A stretch of DNA of 64,000 bases from Spongiibacter thalassae. GTDB taxonomy: Bacteria; Pseudomonadota; Gammaproteobacteria; Pseudomonadales; Spongiibacteraceae. Position numbers and translations under genes: made by a program. The DNA lies in the NCBI RefSeq assembly GCF_012272835.1, contig NZ_JAAWWK010000005.1, positions 22,125-86,124 on the forward strand, in the 5' to 3' direction. This document shows positions 18,228-27,880 of this stretch, piece by piece. Below the pieces are notes generated by a model. The model did no database searches. It was not told the DNA's origin and saw only the letters and a program-made list of their open reading frames with translations. Every line of letters begins with the position of its first letter. Within the stretch, counting starts at the first letter, position 1.

Positions 18228-18872
18228 ATGAAAAACGTAAAAACATTACTCGCAGCCAGCGTTGCTGCAGCATCAATGGCTATCGTAGCTGCGCCGGCTT
18301 CTGCTGAAGTATCTGCAAGCGCTTCGGTTGCCAGCATGTACCTGTGGCGTGGGCAGGATTTGTCCAACGGTTCACCCGCCGTGTCCGGTGACCTTGTTCT
18401 CAGCGCTGGTGGTTTGTACGGTGGCGTGTGGGGCTCAAGTGGTGACGATTCTGCAGGCCAGGAAGTCGATTACTTTGTGGGCTTTGCCACAGAAATTGGC
18501 GGCTTGAGCGTTGATCTGAGTGTCTGGAACTACGTCTATCCCGGCATGGCTGCTTCTGACAACGGCGATACCTTTGGCGACCTGAGTGAAGTTATTCTGG
18601 GCCTGGGTGCTGGCCCGGTTAGCCTGACCGTGTATGACAACGTCGCCGGTGATAACGGCTACATGTACTACACCCTGGGTTACGACGTTGGGGCTTTCTC
18701 CTTCACCGCTGGCGGCACTGACAACAAGGATGAAGACGGTAACTACGCTCACTTCGACGTGTCTTATGCCTATAACGACAACCTGAGCTTTACCTTCAGC
18801 CAGGTTGCTGACGAAGATGTAGATGACGACCTGAAATTCGTCGTTTCCTACAGCCTGCCTATTTCCATGTAA
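18228..18872 (+). CDS. TorF-family putative porin
   Basis: The 214-residue preprotein has a signal peptide (MKNVKTLLAASVAAASMAIVAAPASA, about 1-26). It then reads as alternating beta strands of an outer-membrane barrel, with the family opening SASVASMYLWRGQDLSNGSPAVSG at about 30-53. These proteins (TIGR02001, Gcw_chp) are often found next to glnK-amtB. The start ATG 18228 follows AAGTGGAG. It is probably the outer-membrane route for small nitrogen compounds, but its substrate is unproven. It is driven by a sigma-54 promoter and followed by a terminator. Confidence 0.85.
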   Translation: MKNVKTLLAASVAAASMAIVAAPASAEVSASASVASMYLWRGQDLSNGSPAVSGDLVLSAGGLYGGVWGSSGDDSAGQEVDYFVGFATEIGGLSVDLSVWNYVYPGMAASDNGDTFGDLSEVILGLGAGPVSLTVYDNVAGDNGYMYYTLGYDVGAFSFTAGGTDNKDEDGNYAHFDVSYAYNDNLSFTFSQVADEDVDDDLKFVVSYSLPISM

Positions 18873-18878
18873 AACGTT

Positions 18879-19301
<423 letters not shown>

Positions 19302-19369
19302 AACAGCGCCCCGAGCACTGTTCCAACAAACTAAAAACAGTTTTTACTTTTCCCTTTGGAGGGCACGTG

Positions 19370-20614
19370 ATGGAAGACATCATACAGGTCAAGTACGCCC
19401 TGGACACATTCTACTTTCTGGTCTGTGGCGCGTTAGTAATGTGGATGGCAGCAGGTTTTGCCATGCTGGAAGCCGGCTTGGTCCGTGCTAAAAATACCAC
19501 TGAAATTCTTACCAAAAATATTTCCCTGTTCGCGGTCGCATGTACCATGTACCTGCTCTGCGGCTACACAATTATGTACGGCGGATCAGAGGGCGGTTTT
19601 TTACCCGACAGCTGGTTCGGCAACTCCATTTCTGACGCATCTGTAGAAGAAGTGCTGGCCTCTAACGGCGACACTTACTACTCAGGCTCTGCGGACTTTT
19701 TCTTCCAGGTGGTCTTCGTTGCCACGGCAATGTCCATCGTTTCCGGTGCAGTTGCCGAGCGTATGAAGCTGTGGGCCTTCCTGGCATTCGCAGTAGTGAT
19801 GACTGGTCTTATCTACCCTCTGCAAGGCTCCTGGAGCTGGGGCGGCGGCTTCCTGTCTGAAGCCGGTTTCTCTGACTTCGCTGGCTCCGGTATCGTCCAC
19901 ATGTGTGGTGCTGCTGCAGCTCTGGCGGGTGTGTTGCTGCTGGGCTCGCGCAAAGGCAAGTACGGCGCTAACGGCCAGGTCAATGCGATTCCCGGTGCTA
20001 ACCTGCCGCTGGCAACCCTGGGTACCTTCATCCTGTGGATGGGCTGGTTCGGTTTCAACGGCGGCTCTGAACTGATGGTGTCCAACATCGAAGAAGCCAA
20101 CGCGACAGCGCAGGTCTTTGTTAACACCAATGCTGCAGCGAGTGGTGGTTTGATCGCAGCTCTGCTGGTGGCGCGCATCCTGTTCGGCAAAGCGGATTTG
20201 ACCATGGCACTGAACGGTGCACTGGCTGGTCTGGTCGCTATTACTGCTGAACCCCTTGCTCCCGGCGCGGTTGAAGCAACCCTGATCGGTGCAGTGGGTG
20301 GCGTGCTGGTAGTGTTCTCTATCCTCGGCCTGGATAAGATCAAAATCGACGACCCCGTTGGTGCGATCTCTGTTCACGGTGTAGTGGGTCTGTGGGGTCT
20401 GCTGGCTGTGCCGCTGACTAACAGCGATGCAACCTTCGGCAACCAGATCTACGGTGCACTGGTTATCTTCGGCTGGACCTTCATCATCAGTGGTATCGTC
20501 TGGGCGATTCTGAAAGCGGTCATCGGCCTGCGTGTCTCTGAAGAAGAAGAGTACGAAGGTGTGGATCTGTCCGAGTGCGGTATGGAAGCTTACCCGGAGT
20601 TTACCGGCAAGTAA
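19370..20614 (+). CDS. amtB: Ammonium transporter
   Basis: The 414-residue protein starts MEDIIQVKYALDTFYFLVCGALVMWMAAGFAMLEAG and has about 11 membrane segments. Conserved Amt features include the FAMLEAGLVRAKN, GSWSWGGGFL, FAGSGIVHMCG and ISVHGVVGLWG stretches, with the twin pore histidines in the latter two. There is no cleavable signal peptide. ATG 19370 follows GGAGGG; a GTG three bases earlier is possible. It conducts ammonium and is gated by GlnK. Confidence 0.95.
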   Translation: MEDIIQVKYALDTFYFLVCGALVMWMAAGFAMLEAGLVRAKNTTEILTKNISLFAVACTMYLLCGYTIMYGGSEGGFLPDSWFGNSISDASVEEVLASNGDTYYSGSADFFFQVVFVATAMSIVSGAVAERMKLWAFLAFAVVMTGLIYPLQGSWSWGGGFLSEAGFSDFAGSGIVHMCGAAAALAGVLLLGSRKGKYGANGQVNAIPGANLPLATLGTFILWMGWFGFNGGSELMVSNIEEANATAQVFVNTNAAASGGLIAALLVARILFGKADLTMALNGALAGLVAITAEPLAPGAVEATLIGAVGGVLVVFSILGLDKIKIDDPVGAISVHGVVGLWGLLAVPLTNSDATFGNQIYGALVIFGWTFIISGIVWAILKAVIGLRVSEEEEYEGVDLSECGMEAYPEFTGK

Positions 20615-20636
20615 TTCCACCTGATCGGCAATATGA

Positions 20637-20666
20637 AAAGGGCGTCCATAGGACGCCCTTTTTTTG
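20637..20666 (+). terminator. Rho-independent terminator after amtB
   Basis: AGGGCGTCC and GGACGCCCT form a 9-bp stem around a 3-base loop, followed by a run of seven T. It begins about 25 bp after the amtB stop and closes the nitrogen cluster. Confidence 0.92.
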
Positions 20667-20756
20667 TTGTGAGTATTATGGGAAAAATTGCAGTGTGAAT
20701 AGTCGAGGTGGGTTGTAAGCCAGGGGAATTACCGCAGCGTGTTCCGGGCTTTTGTA

Positions 20757-21983
20757 TTAAAAATAATAATCGATGCCCAGCTCCACAAAGCTGTCCTGCC
20801 GCAGAGGGAACAGTGCGTCTTCAGGTGAATTGCTGTGGAAGTAATTCAGCTCGAGACTGATCCGTGTCGCGGTGCCCACACGGGTGCTGCCTTCGACAAC
20901 GGCCAGATGGGCATCATTGACGGTCAGATCCTGACTAACGCCCATAAGCAGTTCGGAGCCGGCAATGTCATTCAGGCTCAGTCGTGCGCCCAGAAACAGG
21001 TCGTCGTCGAAGGGGGCGACGGAGGCTGGGCGACTGTCATAGGAGTATTCTGCTATCCAGCCGAGATCCCAGCCACTGCCGGCGATATCTACCGTGGTCT
21101 TTTCAAAGCCAAAGGTTGTTGCGGCAAAGTCGGTGGCCAGGGTGCGGCTGAGCAGCTTGTTGCCAAGATAATCCCGGTAAATCGCCTCCAGCTTCCACAG
21201 CCAATCGCCATTTACATATTGGACGTCCAATCCGCTTTGTTGCATTTGGGGATAATACGGCCGCAGTACCGCTTCGCCGCGCTCGCTGTCGAGAAACAGC
21301 AGTGGCTCGCGGGAGGTGCCGCGGAATACCGACAACCCGACACTGACGTCGTTGACGTAGTGGCTCCAGCGCAGGGCCGTGTCGATATGCTCATCGCCGT
21401 CGCTGCTGGCATAAACGCCCTCCTCGACAGTAACCGGTATGGAACGCAGGCGACCGGCTTCTCCGGCGAAGGTGCGCTCACGAAAGCCGGGCAAGACCAG
21501 CAGGTCGAGAACGCCCCAGTCCTTTAACAGGGCCAGGTGAATCATGGCCTGGCCGAGCTTTTCCTCGCCATCGGGGGCTTCGACTTGATCGGTCTGATTA
21601 ACAATGTCGACCAGGTGCCGGGATTCGGTGACCCCCCAAAACAGGGTGTTCACACCAACGGTCAGCTCGTAGCCGCCGCCAACATGTCGCCAGTAAGCCT
21701 CGCGAACATCGCCGTGGCGGCGTTCGGGATCATTGTGGTCGTGGCGGTAAAACAGTTTGATATTGATGCTGTCGTCGCCGTTGTTGAACTGCTGGTACCA
21801 TTCCGGCACCACAACCAGCGACTGGCTGGCACTGCGCTGGCGTTGATCCAGCGGGGTGTCGGGAAACCAGCGGGACTGTATACCGACATAGCCCTGAACC
21901 TCGGCGTGCCCACCTGGCGGTGCGGCCAGGAACGCCGCCAGGGCCCACAGCGGAGCGGTTCTTGCCTGCCCGGTGCGCGCCAC
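20757..21983 (-). CDS. Predicted outer-membrane beta-barrel protein linked to an RND transporter
   Basis: The 408-residue product begins at GTG 21983 with a signal-like segment (PLWALAAFLAAPPGGHA), then aromatic-rich alternating strands, and ends in the terminal-F motif of outer-membrane proteins (VELGIDYYF). No internal ATG gives a signal sequence. It resembles the DUF1302-like proteins that occur beside LolA-like and MMPL/RND genes, but I cannot prove that family. It lies 2 bp after the LolA-like gene on the same strand, so the two are co-transcribed. Lipid or hydrophobic compound movement at the outer membrane is plausible inference. Confidence 0.75.
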   Translation of the reverse strand: MARTGQARTAPLWALAAFLAAPPGGHAEVQGYVGIQSRWFPDTPLDQRQRSASQSLVVVPEWYQQFNNGDDSINIKLFYRHDHNDPERRHGDVREAYWRHVGGGYELTVGVNTLFWGVTESRHLVDIVNQTDQVEAPDGEEKLGQAMIHLALLKDWGVLDLLVLPGFRERTFAGEAGRLRSIPVTVEEGVYASSDGDEHIDTALRWSHYVNDVSVGLSVFRGTSREPLLFLDSERGEAVLRPYYPQMQQSGLDVQYVNGDWLWKLEAIYRDYLGNKLLSRTLATDFAATTFGFEKTTVDIAGSGWDLGWIAEYSYDSRPASVAPFDDDLFLGARLSLNDIAGSELLMGVSQDLTVNDAHLAVVEGSTRVGTATRISLELNYFHSNSPEDALFPLRQDSFVELGIDYYF

Positions 21984-21985
21984 GG

Positions 21986-22792
21986 TTAGCGTGCCCGCAT
22001 CAGGCTGTTGCGGGTGAAGTCCTCGCCGGTGAGGCCGGTATTGAACTGGTAGTCCTTCATCAGAATAACAGTGCGGTTGCCACTTTGATGGTTGACCATC
22101 ACCTGCTTGCCGGGCCGCCAGAAGCGATCGAGGTATTTGAGGTAATCGCTGAGGGTCAGGGTTTTCAGCAGGCTTTGGCGCTTGTCGTAGTATTTGACCT
22201 TTAATGGTCGATATTCATCTTTATCAATCCAGATGGTTTCCTTGGAGTAGCCGGTGTAGGGGTCTTTGGAGCGGGCAAGGATCACAAAGCAGGTGGTGTC
22301 GCCGCAGGGCTCGTCGCGCAACCAGGTGTAGCTGTAGCGGGGCACCTCAAAGGAGTTGAGGTCTTCATAGGAAAATTCGCTGCCCATAAAGGGACTGGTT
22401 TTGTTTTTCGAGGAAATCTGTTTGACCCGCTTTAGCGCCGGTAAATAAAGCCACTGCTCATCGTCCTCAAGAACGTGGGTAAAGGTGAGAAACGCGGTAC
22501 CCTGAACGTCGCGGGGGGTGTCGAAAATGGTTAAAGATTTGTCGCCGTCATCCACAACCTCCAGAGCCTGTATGCGCATTTCCCGTGTGGCGAGCAGCTT
22601 GTCGCGCCGGTACAGCTGCATTTCCATGGCAGCTCGACTGTCGTTCCAGCCCCGGTCACGGGCCTTGACCTGTTCGGCGATGGCCAGCCCCTTTTGGTCG
22701 GCGCTCATATCGCCGAAATCGGCTTCTGCATTGGCCTGTGCGGCAAGGAGGGTCGTTATTAAGACCATGAACAGTTGTCTGGCCGCGATCAT
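21986..22792 (-). CDS. Outer-membrane lipoprotein-sorting (LolA-like) protein
   Basis: The 268-residue protein has a signal peptide (about 1-22, ending ANA) and the LolA-like half-barrel fold suggested by LTFTHVLEDDEQWLYLPALKRVKQISSKNKTSPFMGSEFSYEDL near 100-145. KETIWIDKDEYRPLKVKYYDK is typical of the subgroup annotated as outer-membrane lipoprotein-sorting proteins. Such proteins travel with MMPL/RND permeases, here the divergent gene 160 bp away. It probably shuttles a lipid or lipoprotein through the periplasm. It is not the canonical LolA. Confidence 0.82.
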   Translation of the reverse strand: MIAARQLFMVLITTLLAAQANAEADFGDMSADQKGLAIAEQVKARDRGWNDSRAAMEMQLYRRDKLLATREMRIQALEVVDDGDKSLTIFDTPRDVQGTAFLTFTHVLEDDEQWLYLPALKRVKQISSKNKTSPFMGSEFSYEDLNSFEVPRYSYTWLRDEPCGDTTCFVILARSKDPYTGYSKETIWIDKDEYRPLKVKYYDKRQSLLKTLTLSDYLKYLDRFWRPGKQVMVNHQSGNRTVILMKDYQFNTGLTGEDFTRNSLMRAR

Positions 22793-22951
22793 AGAAACTC
22801 CGTTATTTGTTATGTAGTGGTGCAGTGCGCGCCGTTGTCGAGGTGGCGAACATACCGATCGTTATATATTATCTGCCCATTCAGGGAATCGCAAAACGCT
22901 GCCAAAGGCAAGGTAGGCAGCTTCTAACAATAACATCGGGACACCGTGCAG

Positions 22952-25390
22952 ATGCCTACTGAGCAAAATAAGTTTGTCGATATTATCGACCGAGTATTCT
23001 ATCGCTTTGCCGGATGGGCAGTCGCCCACCGAGCGGTGGTCGTGGTGTTGAGCCTGGCGCTGCTGGCGGGAGGGCTCTACTTTGCCGGAAAGGTTCAGAG
23101 CGACAATAGTCTGGATGCGTATTTTGATAAATCCGATCCGGCCTATATCGCCTACAGTGAGTACCTCAGTGCCTACCATTCCGACGAGGTGAGCTACATC
23201 CTCTACCGCATACCCGACAGCGAGCACGGGGTATTTGATTATCAGGCGATGCAAAAAATCGCCCGGCTCACCGAGGCGCTGGAGAATGAGGTGCCCTTCG
23301 TTCGCGAGGTTACCAGCCTGACCAATGTGGAATTTATCCGCGCGGATGGCGATGACATCACCATCGACGAGCTGATGCTCGACTTTCCCAGGGACCAGCA
23401 ATCGCTGCTGACATTGCGTGAGGCGGTGTTGGATAAGCCGCTGTATGTCGATTATCTGGTCAACAGCGACGCCAGTTACGCTGCCATTATTATCGAGATG
23501 GAGCGCAGTAGCGTGGATACGCTAGAGGAGATTATTCACGACCCCGAGCTGGGGCCGGCGATGGATAACCTCTATCCCCAGGTCAGTGATCTGGCTATTC
23601 GCGACATACTCAACCGCCCTGAATTCGCCGGTATCGAGTTCTACCTTACTGGTGATGTGGCGATGAACGCCGCCTATAACAATGTGTTTATGAATGATAC
23701 GGCGATTGGCACCCTGCTGACTCTGGGCCTGCTTGCGCTGATGTCCTTTCTGCTGTTTAGGGTCAGCCTGCTGGGTTTGCTGGGGCCGCTGGCGGTGGTG
23801 ATTCTGAGCACGGTGCTGGTGCTGGGGGTGATGGGAATCTTCGGCTGGGTGCTGGGGCTGTTCTTCGGCATTGTGCCTACCCTGCTGTGTGCGGTGGGGG
23901 TCGCCCAGTCGGTGCATATTATTCTGGAATACCAGCGAGCCAACAGTGAAACCGGCGATCGCCGCCAGGCGGTGCAAATGGCAATTGGCAAGGTGGGCGG
24001 CGCCTGTTTAATGGCCGCTGTCACCACCGCCTTTGGCTTTCTGGTAATGACTGTGTCTCATCTCAAGGTACTCAGCGAGATGGCTATGTATGCCGCGGCG
24101 GGGGTGATGTTTACACTGGTTTTCTCGGTGTCGCTGCTGGTGGTATTTCTCGCGGGGGGCAAGCAAACGTCGCCGGGGGCGAAGTCCGCCGCGACGGGCA
24201 ATCGCTATGTCGGCGCCGGTGTGCAGTGGTGTATTAATGCCAATCTGCAATACCCCAGAGTCCTGTTGGGGGCCGGAGCCGGGGTGTTTGTGGCCAGCGT
24301 CATCGGGCTGTCGATGCTGAAAACCGATTTCAATTTTCTCACCGAATTCAAGCCCCATGTAGAGTGGCGTGAGCATACCGAAAAGGCGGAATCGGTCATG
24401 GGGGGAATGCTGAATTTCGCCTACCTGATCGATACTCAGCGCGTCGATGGTCTCAAGGAGCCGGAGCTGCTCAACGCCATTGATGCGCTTCAGCAATATG
24501 CGGAGTCGCTACCCCACGTTAAAAAGACCTATTCCGTGGTCGATATCCAGAAAGACTTGAACCGCAGTTTCCACGGCGATGACAAGGCCAGGCACACCGT
24601 ACCCGATGACCGCAATCTGGTCGCACAGTATTTTCTGCTCTATGAAATGTCCGGCGGCGAGGAGCTGGAGGACTTTATTACCCGGGACTATTCCCAGGCA
24701 GTGTTGGAGTTGCGCATAGAAATTATTGAGTCCTCGAAGGTGCGCCGGGTAATGGATGCGATAGACAGTTATCTGGAGGCCAACCCCTTGCCCGGAGCCG
24801 AGGTGCGCAAGACGGGCATCGGGCTGATGTGGGTGAAAATCGCCGACTATATTGCCGACACCCAGCTCTACGGCTACAGCCTGGTGTTTGTCGGCATTGC
24901 GGTGATTTTGTGCATCGCCTTCGGCTCGATCAAGGTGGGATTGCTGACGATGATCCCCAATGTCATGCCGGTGCTGGTGGTGATGGGGCTGATGGGCTGG
25001 CTGGATATGCATCTGGATTATATGAAGCTGTTGTTGGCCACCATTGCCATCGGTATTGCCGTGGATGACAGCATCCATCTGGTCACCCGTTTTCGCCGCC
25101 GCTTTTATGAAACCGGGAACTACGCCTCGGCGCTGGAACTGTCCATGCGTGATGTTGGCCCCGCGCTGGTGATAACTACGCTGATTCTGCTGGGGGCCTT
25201 TTCCTGCTATCAGATTTCCAATATGGCGGTAATCGCCGATTTTGGCATGTTGCTGTCGGTATCGATTGCCGCGGCTCTTGTTGCCGATATGCTGTTTATG
25301 CCGGCCCTGTTGATGACAGTGAAGCCCTTTGGCCCGGAGCGAGAGGGCATGGCAGATGCGGGCAAGGGGGCGGAAAACCGACCTCGCTAG
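22952..25390 (+). CDS. MMPL/RND-superfamily exporter
   Basis: The 812-residue permease has the duplicated RND layout: TM1 at about 27-47, a periplasmic loop, six helices around 230-420 with VLGLFFGIVPTLLCAVGVAQSVHIILEY, then a second loop and six more helices with ATIAIGIAVDDSIHLVTRFRRRF. It lacks a membrane fusion partner and is half the size of a multidrug AcrB. It resembles the HpnN/MMPL group that moves lipids. ATG 22952 is preferred; GTG 22946 is in frame. It diverges from the LolA-like and outer-membrane genes, which likely complete one envelope pathway. Confidence 0.88.
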   Translation: MPTEQNKFVDIIDRVFYRFAGWAVAHRAVVVVLSLALLAGGLYFAGKVQSDNSLDAYFDKSDPAYIAYSEYLSAYHSDEVSYILYRIPDSEHGVFDYQAMQKIARLTEALENEVPFVREVTSLTNVEFIRADGDDITIDELMLDFPRDQQSLLTLREAVLDKPLYVDYLVNSDASYAAIIIEMERSSVDTLEEIIHDPELGPAMDNLYPQVSDLAIRDILNRPEFAGIEFYLTGDVAMNAAYNNVFMNDTAIGTLLTLGLLALMSFLLFRVSLLGLLGPLAVVILSTVLVLGVMGIFGWVLGLFFGIVPTLLCAVGVAQSVHIILEYQRANSETGDRRQAVQMAIGKVGGACLMAAVTTAFGFLVMTVSHLKVLSEMAMYAAAGVMFTLVFSVSLLVVFLAGGKQTSPGAKSAATGNRYVGAGVQWCINANLQYPRVLLGAGAGVFVASVIGLSMLKTDFNFLTEFKPHVEWREHTEKAESVMGGMLNFAYLIDTQRVDGLKEPELLNAIDALQQYAESLPHVKKTYSVVDIQKDLNRSFHGDDKARHTVPDDRNLVAQYFLLYEMSGGEELEDFITRDYSQAVLELRIEIIESSKVRRVMDAIDSYLEANPLPGAEVRKTGIGLMWVKIADYIADTQLYGYSLVFVGIAVILCIAFGSIKVGLLTMIPNVMPVLVVMGLMGWLDMHLDYMKLLLATIAIGIAVDDSIHLVTRFRRRFYETGNYASALELSMRDVGPALVITTLILLGAFSCYQISNMAVIADFGMLLSVSIAAALVADMLFMPALLMTVKPFGPEREGMADAGKGAENRPR

Positions 25391-25394
25391 TGGT

Positions 25395-26024
25395 TTATTC
25401 GCCGACGATATACAGCCGGTATTCAACTTGCCCGGCGGTTTTGTGTTTCTCCTCCCGCCAGTGGCCGGGCACGGTGACGGACTCACCCTTGGCGGTTTCG
25501 ATGTAGATCAGGCTGTCTGCCCGAAGAAGGGGGGACAGACCCCCAATGGCCGGTGGCAGCAGTTCCTTGCCGAAGGGAGGGTCGAGAAACACGATATCCC
25601 AGGGGATATTGTTGCGACTCAGGTAGTGATCCGCCGTCATGGTGTGCACCTGTCCCTCGCGGCAAAGCAGGGTGTCCAGGTGGCGGCGAATCTGATTGGC
25701 GGTGGCGCTGTCGCTCTCGACAAAATCGCAACTCGCGGCGCCCCGGGACAGTGCCTCCAGTCCCAGTGCCCCTGATCCGGCAAACAGATCGAGGCAGCGC
25801 GCCCCGGCGATGGTGGGCGCCAGCCAGTTGAACAGGGTTTCGCGAATGCGGTCGCTGCTGGGGCGCAGACCCTCTGCGCTGTGAAAGTGCAGCTTGCGGC
25901 TGCGCCACTGGCCGCCGATGATGCGCACCACCCCGTCGCCGTGATGACTGGGGGCTTTGGTGGAGCGGGCGGGGCTGGGTGGTGATTTCGGTCGGCGGGG
26001 CATGCGGGTTCCGGTGCCAGTCAT
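25395..26024 (-). CDS. rsmD: 16S rRNA (guanine966-N2)-methyltransferase RsmD
   Basis: The product has about 209 residues from ATG 26024, or 202 from ATG 26003; neither has a strong ribosome site. The core VRIIGGQWRSRKLHF, PSSDRIRETLFNWL, DLFAGSGALGLEALSRGA (SAM site) and the catalytic DPPF motif (IVFLDPPFGKELLP) are intact. It methylates G966 of 16S rRNA in the assembled small subunit. The gene diverges from ftsY, the standard gammaproteobacterial order. The 13-bp word of the left-edge repeat sits inside the gene at 25532-25544 and codes for GLSPL in a variable loop. Confidence 0.93.
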   Translation of the reverse strand: MTGTGTRMPRRPKSPPSPARSTKAPSHHGDGVVRIIGGQWRSRKLHFHSAEGLRPSSDRIRETLFNWLAPTIAGARCLDLFAGSGALGLEALSRGAASCDFVESDSATANQIRRHLDTLLCREGQVHTMTADHYLSRNNIPWDIVFLDPPFGKELLPPAIGGLSPLLRADSLIYIETAKGESVTVPGHWREEKHKTAGQVEYRLYIVGE

Positions 26025-26075
26025 TTGCGAGAAGTGGTAGGATACGTCTTTTATTCCAGCTGTAAACCTAAGCCC

Positions 26076-27206
26076 ATGACTGATCAAGAGAAGTCGGCCC
26101 TGTCCGGCGCTGAAGACGCGCAGGAAAACGGGGAAAAACCGGCGAAAAAGAGCTTTTTTACCCGCTTTAAAGAGAGCTTTGTCGGCTCGGAAGAGGATCT
26201 CGCGGCGGCCGAAGGCTTCATTGCCGATGAAGAAATCGCACCCTGGCAGCATCTCGAACTGTCGCCGGAGGAGCAAGCCTCTCTGCTGGTGAAATTCAAG
26301 GAAGGCCTGAGCAAAACCGGCGCCCAGTTGGGCGAAGGGATGGCCAACCTGTTTCTCGGTCGCAAGGAAATCGACGACGAGCTGCTCGACGAGATCGAGA
26401 CCCATCTGCTGATGGCCGATGTCGGCGTAGATGCCACCACCGAGATTATCGGCAATCTAACCCGGCGAATGTCGCGCAACGAGCTGGATAACCCGGAAGC
26501 CCTCTATGTCGCCCTGCAGGAAGAGCTACGAGTGCTGTTGGAGCCTGCCGAACAGGAGCTGGTCATTCCCGACAAGGAAGGCCCCTACGTTATTCTGATG
26601 GTCGGGGTGAACGGCGTCGGCAAAACCACCACCATTGGCAAGCTGGCCAAACAGTTCCAGGCCGGGGGCCGTTCGGTAATGCTGGCGGCGGGGGACACCT
26701 TCCGTGCCGCTGCTGTGGAGCAGTTGCAGGTGTGGGGCGAGCGCAACAATGTGCCGGTGATTGCCCAGCACACCGGCGCCGACAGCGCCTCGGTATTGTT
26801 TGACGCCCTGCAGGCCGCCAAGTCGCGGGATGTAGACGTGTTGATCGCCGATACGGCCGGGCGCCTGCACAACAAAGACAACCTGATGGAAGAGCTCAAA
26901 AAGGTCGTGCGGGTGATGAAAAAAATCGACCCCGAAGCGCCCCATGAGGTCATGCTGGTGCTCGATGCCGGCACTGGCCAGAATGCACTTTCCCAAGCCA
27001 AGCACTTCCAGCAGGCCGTCGGTGTGACCGGCTTGACCCTGACCAAGCTCGACGGCACCGCCAAGGGCGGTATCGTGTTTGCGATTTCCAAACAGCTCAG
27101 CCTGCCCATTCGCTTTATCGGCGTTGGCGAAGGTATTCTCGATCTGCGCCCCTTCCGCGCCGATGAATTTGTCGGTGCCCTGTTTGGCTGGCGACGCAGT
27201 CAATGA
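26076..27206 (+). CDS. ftsY: Signal recognition particle receptor FtsY
   Basis: The 376-residue protein has an acidic N-terminal A domain (about 1-80, MTDQEKSALSGAEDAQENGEK), then the NG domain. The G1 motif GVNGVGKTTTIGKLA, DTFRAAAVEQL, DTAGRLHNKDNLM and the TKLDGTAKGG guanine motif are all present. It docks ribosome-SRP complexes at the membrane by pairing GTPases with Ffh. The start ATG 26076 avoids the overlap with rsmD given by a longer frame. It forms a coupled operon with ftsE and ftsX. Confidence 0.96.
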   Translation: MTDQEKSALSGAEDAQENGEKPAKKSFFTRFKESFVGSEEDLAAAEGFIADEEIAPWQHLELSPEEQASLLVKFKEGLSKTGAQLGEGMANLFLGRKEIDDELLDEIETHLLMADVGVDATTEIIGNLTRRMSRNELDNPEALYVALQEELRVLLEPAEQELVIPDKEGPYVILMVGVNGVGKTTTIGKLAKQFQAGGRSVMLAAGDTFRAAAVEQLQVWGERNNVPVIAQHTGADSASVLFDALQAAKSRDVDVLIADTAGRLHNKDNLMEELKKVVRVMKKIDPEAPHEVMLVLDAGTGQNALSQAKHFQQAVGVTGLTLTKLDGTAKGGIVFAISKQLSLPIRFIGVGEGILDLRPFRADEFVGALFGWRRSQ

Positions 27207-27880
27207 TCCAGTTCGATCAGGTCAGCAAGCGCTATCCCGGTGGCCACGAGGCGCTGAATAAGCTCAGCTTTCATATGCCGCCCGGGGATATGCGTTTTCT
27301 AACCGGTCACAGCGGTGCGGGTAAAAGTACCCTGCTCAAACTCATCATGGTGATGGAGCGGGCCACCAGTGGACAGGTGTTGATTGGTGGCCGCAATGTG
27401 TCCAAGTTGCCCGCCCGCAAGATTCCCGAGCTGCGCCGCGATATCGGTGTGGTGTTTCAGAATCACCAACTGCTGTTTGACCGCTCGGTGTTCGACAATG
27501 TCGCTCTGCCGCTGATTATTGCCGGTTACGGCCATCGCGATGTTGGTCGGCGAGTGCGCGCAGCGCTGGACAAGGTCGGCCTGCTCGACAAGGAAAAGCT
27601 CAACCCCATTACCCTGTCGGGGGGTGAGCAGCAACGGGTGGGTATCGCCCGGGCGGTGGTGAACAAGCCGGCGCTGCTGCTGGCCGATGAGCCTACCGGT
27701 AACCTCGACCCGCAACTCTCCGCCGAGATCATGCGCCTGTTTGAACAGTTCAACCAGGTGGGTGTAACGGTGCTGATTGCCACCCACGATCTGTCGCTGA
27801 TCGCGCGTATGCCCTACAAACTGCTCAGTTTACGAAATGGCCAGTTGGTCAATGCCGGGGGTGGCGATGAGCGGGAATAA
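27203..27880 (+). CDS. ftsE: Cell division ATP-binding protein FtsE
   Basis: The 225-residue ABC ATPase has Walker A GHSGAGKS at 35-42, the signature LSGGEQQRVGIARAV, Walker B LLLADEPTGNLDP and a switch histidine in IATHDLSLI. FtsE with FtsX activates septal peptidoglycan hydrolases through EnvC-type partners. The start overlaps the end of ftsY by 4 bp (ATGA) and the gene overlaps ftsX by 14 bp. Confidence 0.96.
   Translation: MIQFDQVSKRYPGGHEALNKLSFHMPPGDMRFLTGHSGAGKSTLLKLIMVMERATSGQVLIGGRNVSKLPARKIPELRRDIGVVFQNHQLLFDRSVFDNVALPLIIAGYGHRDVGRRVRAALDKVGLLDKEKLNPITLSGGEQQRVGIARAVVNKPALLLADEPTGNLDPQLSAEIMRLFEQFNQVGVTVLIATHDLSLIARMPYKLLSLRNGQLVNAGGGDERE

Noticed and set aside
19682-20620. 312-residue frame on the minus strand
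   Set aside because: It is antisense to amtB and has typical shadow composition.
24509-25486. 325-residue frame on the minus strand
   Set aside because: It is antisense to the RND transporter with no family resemblance.
25395-26405. Long 336-residue frame including rsmD
   Set aside because: Its first third is antisense to ftsY; only the part from about 26024 resembles RsmD.
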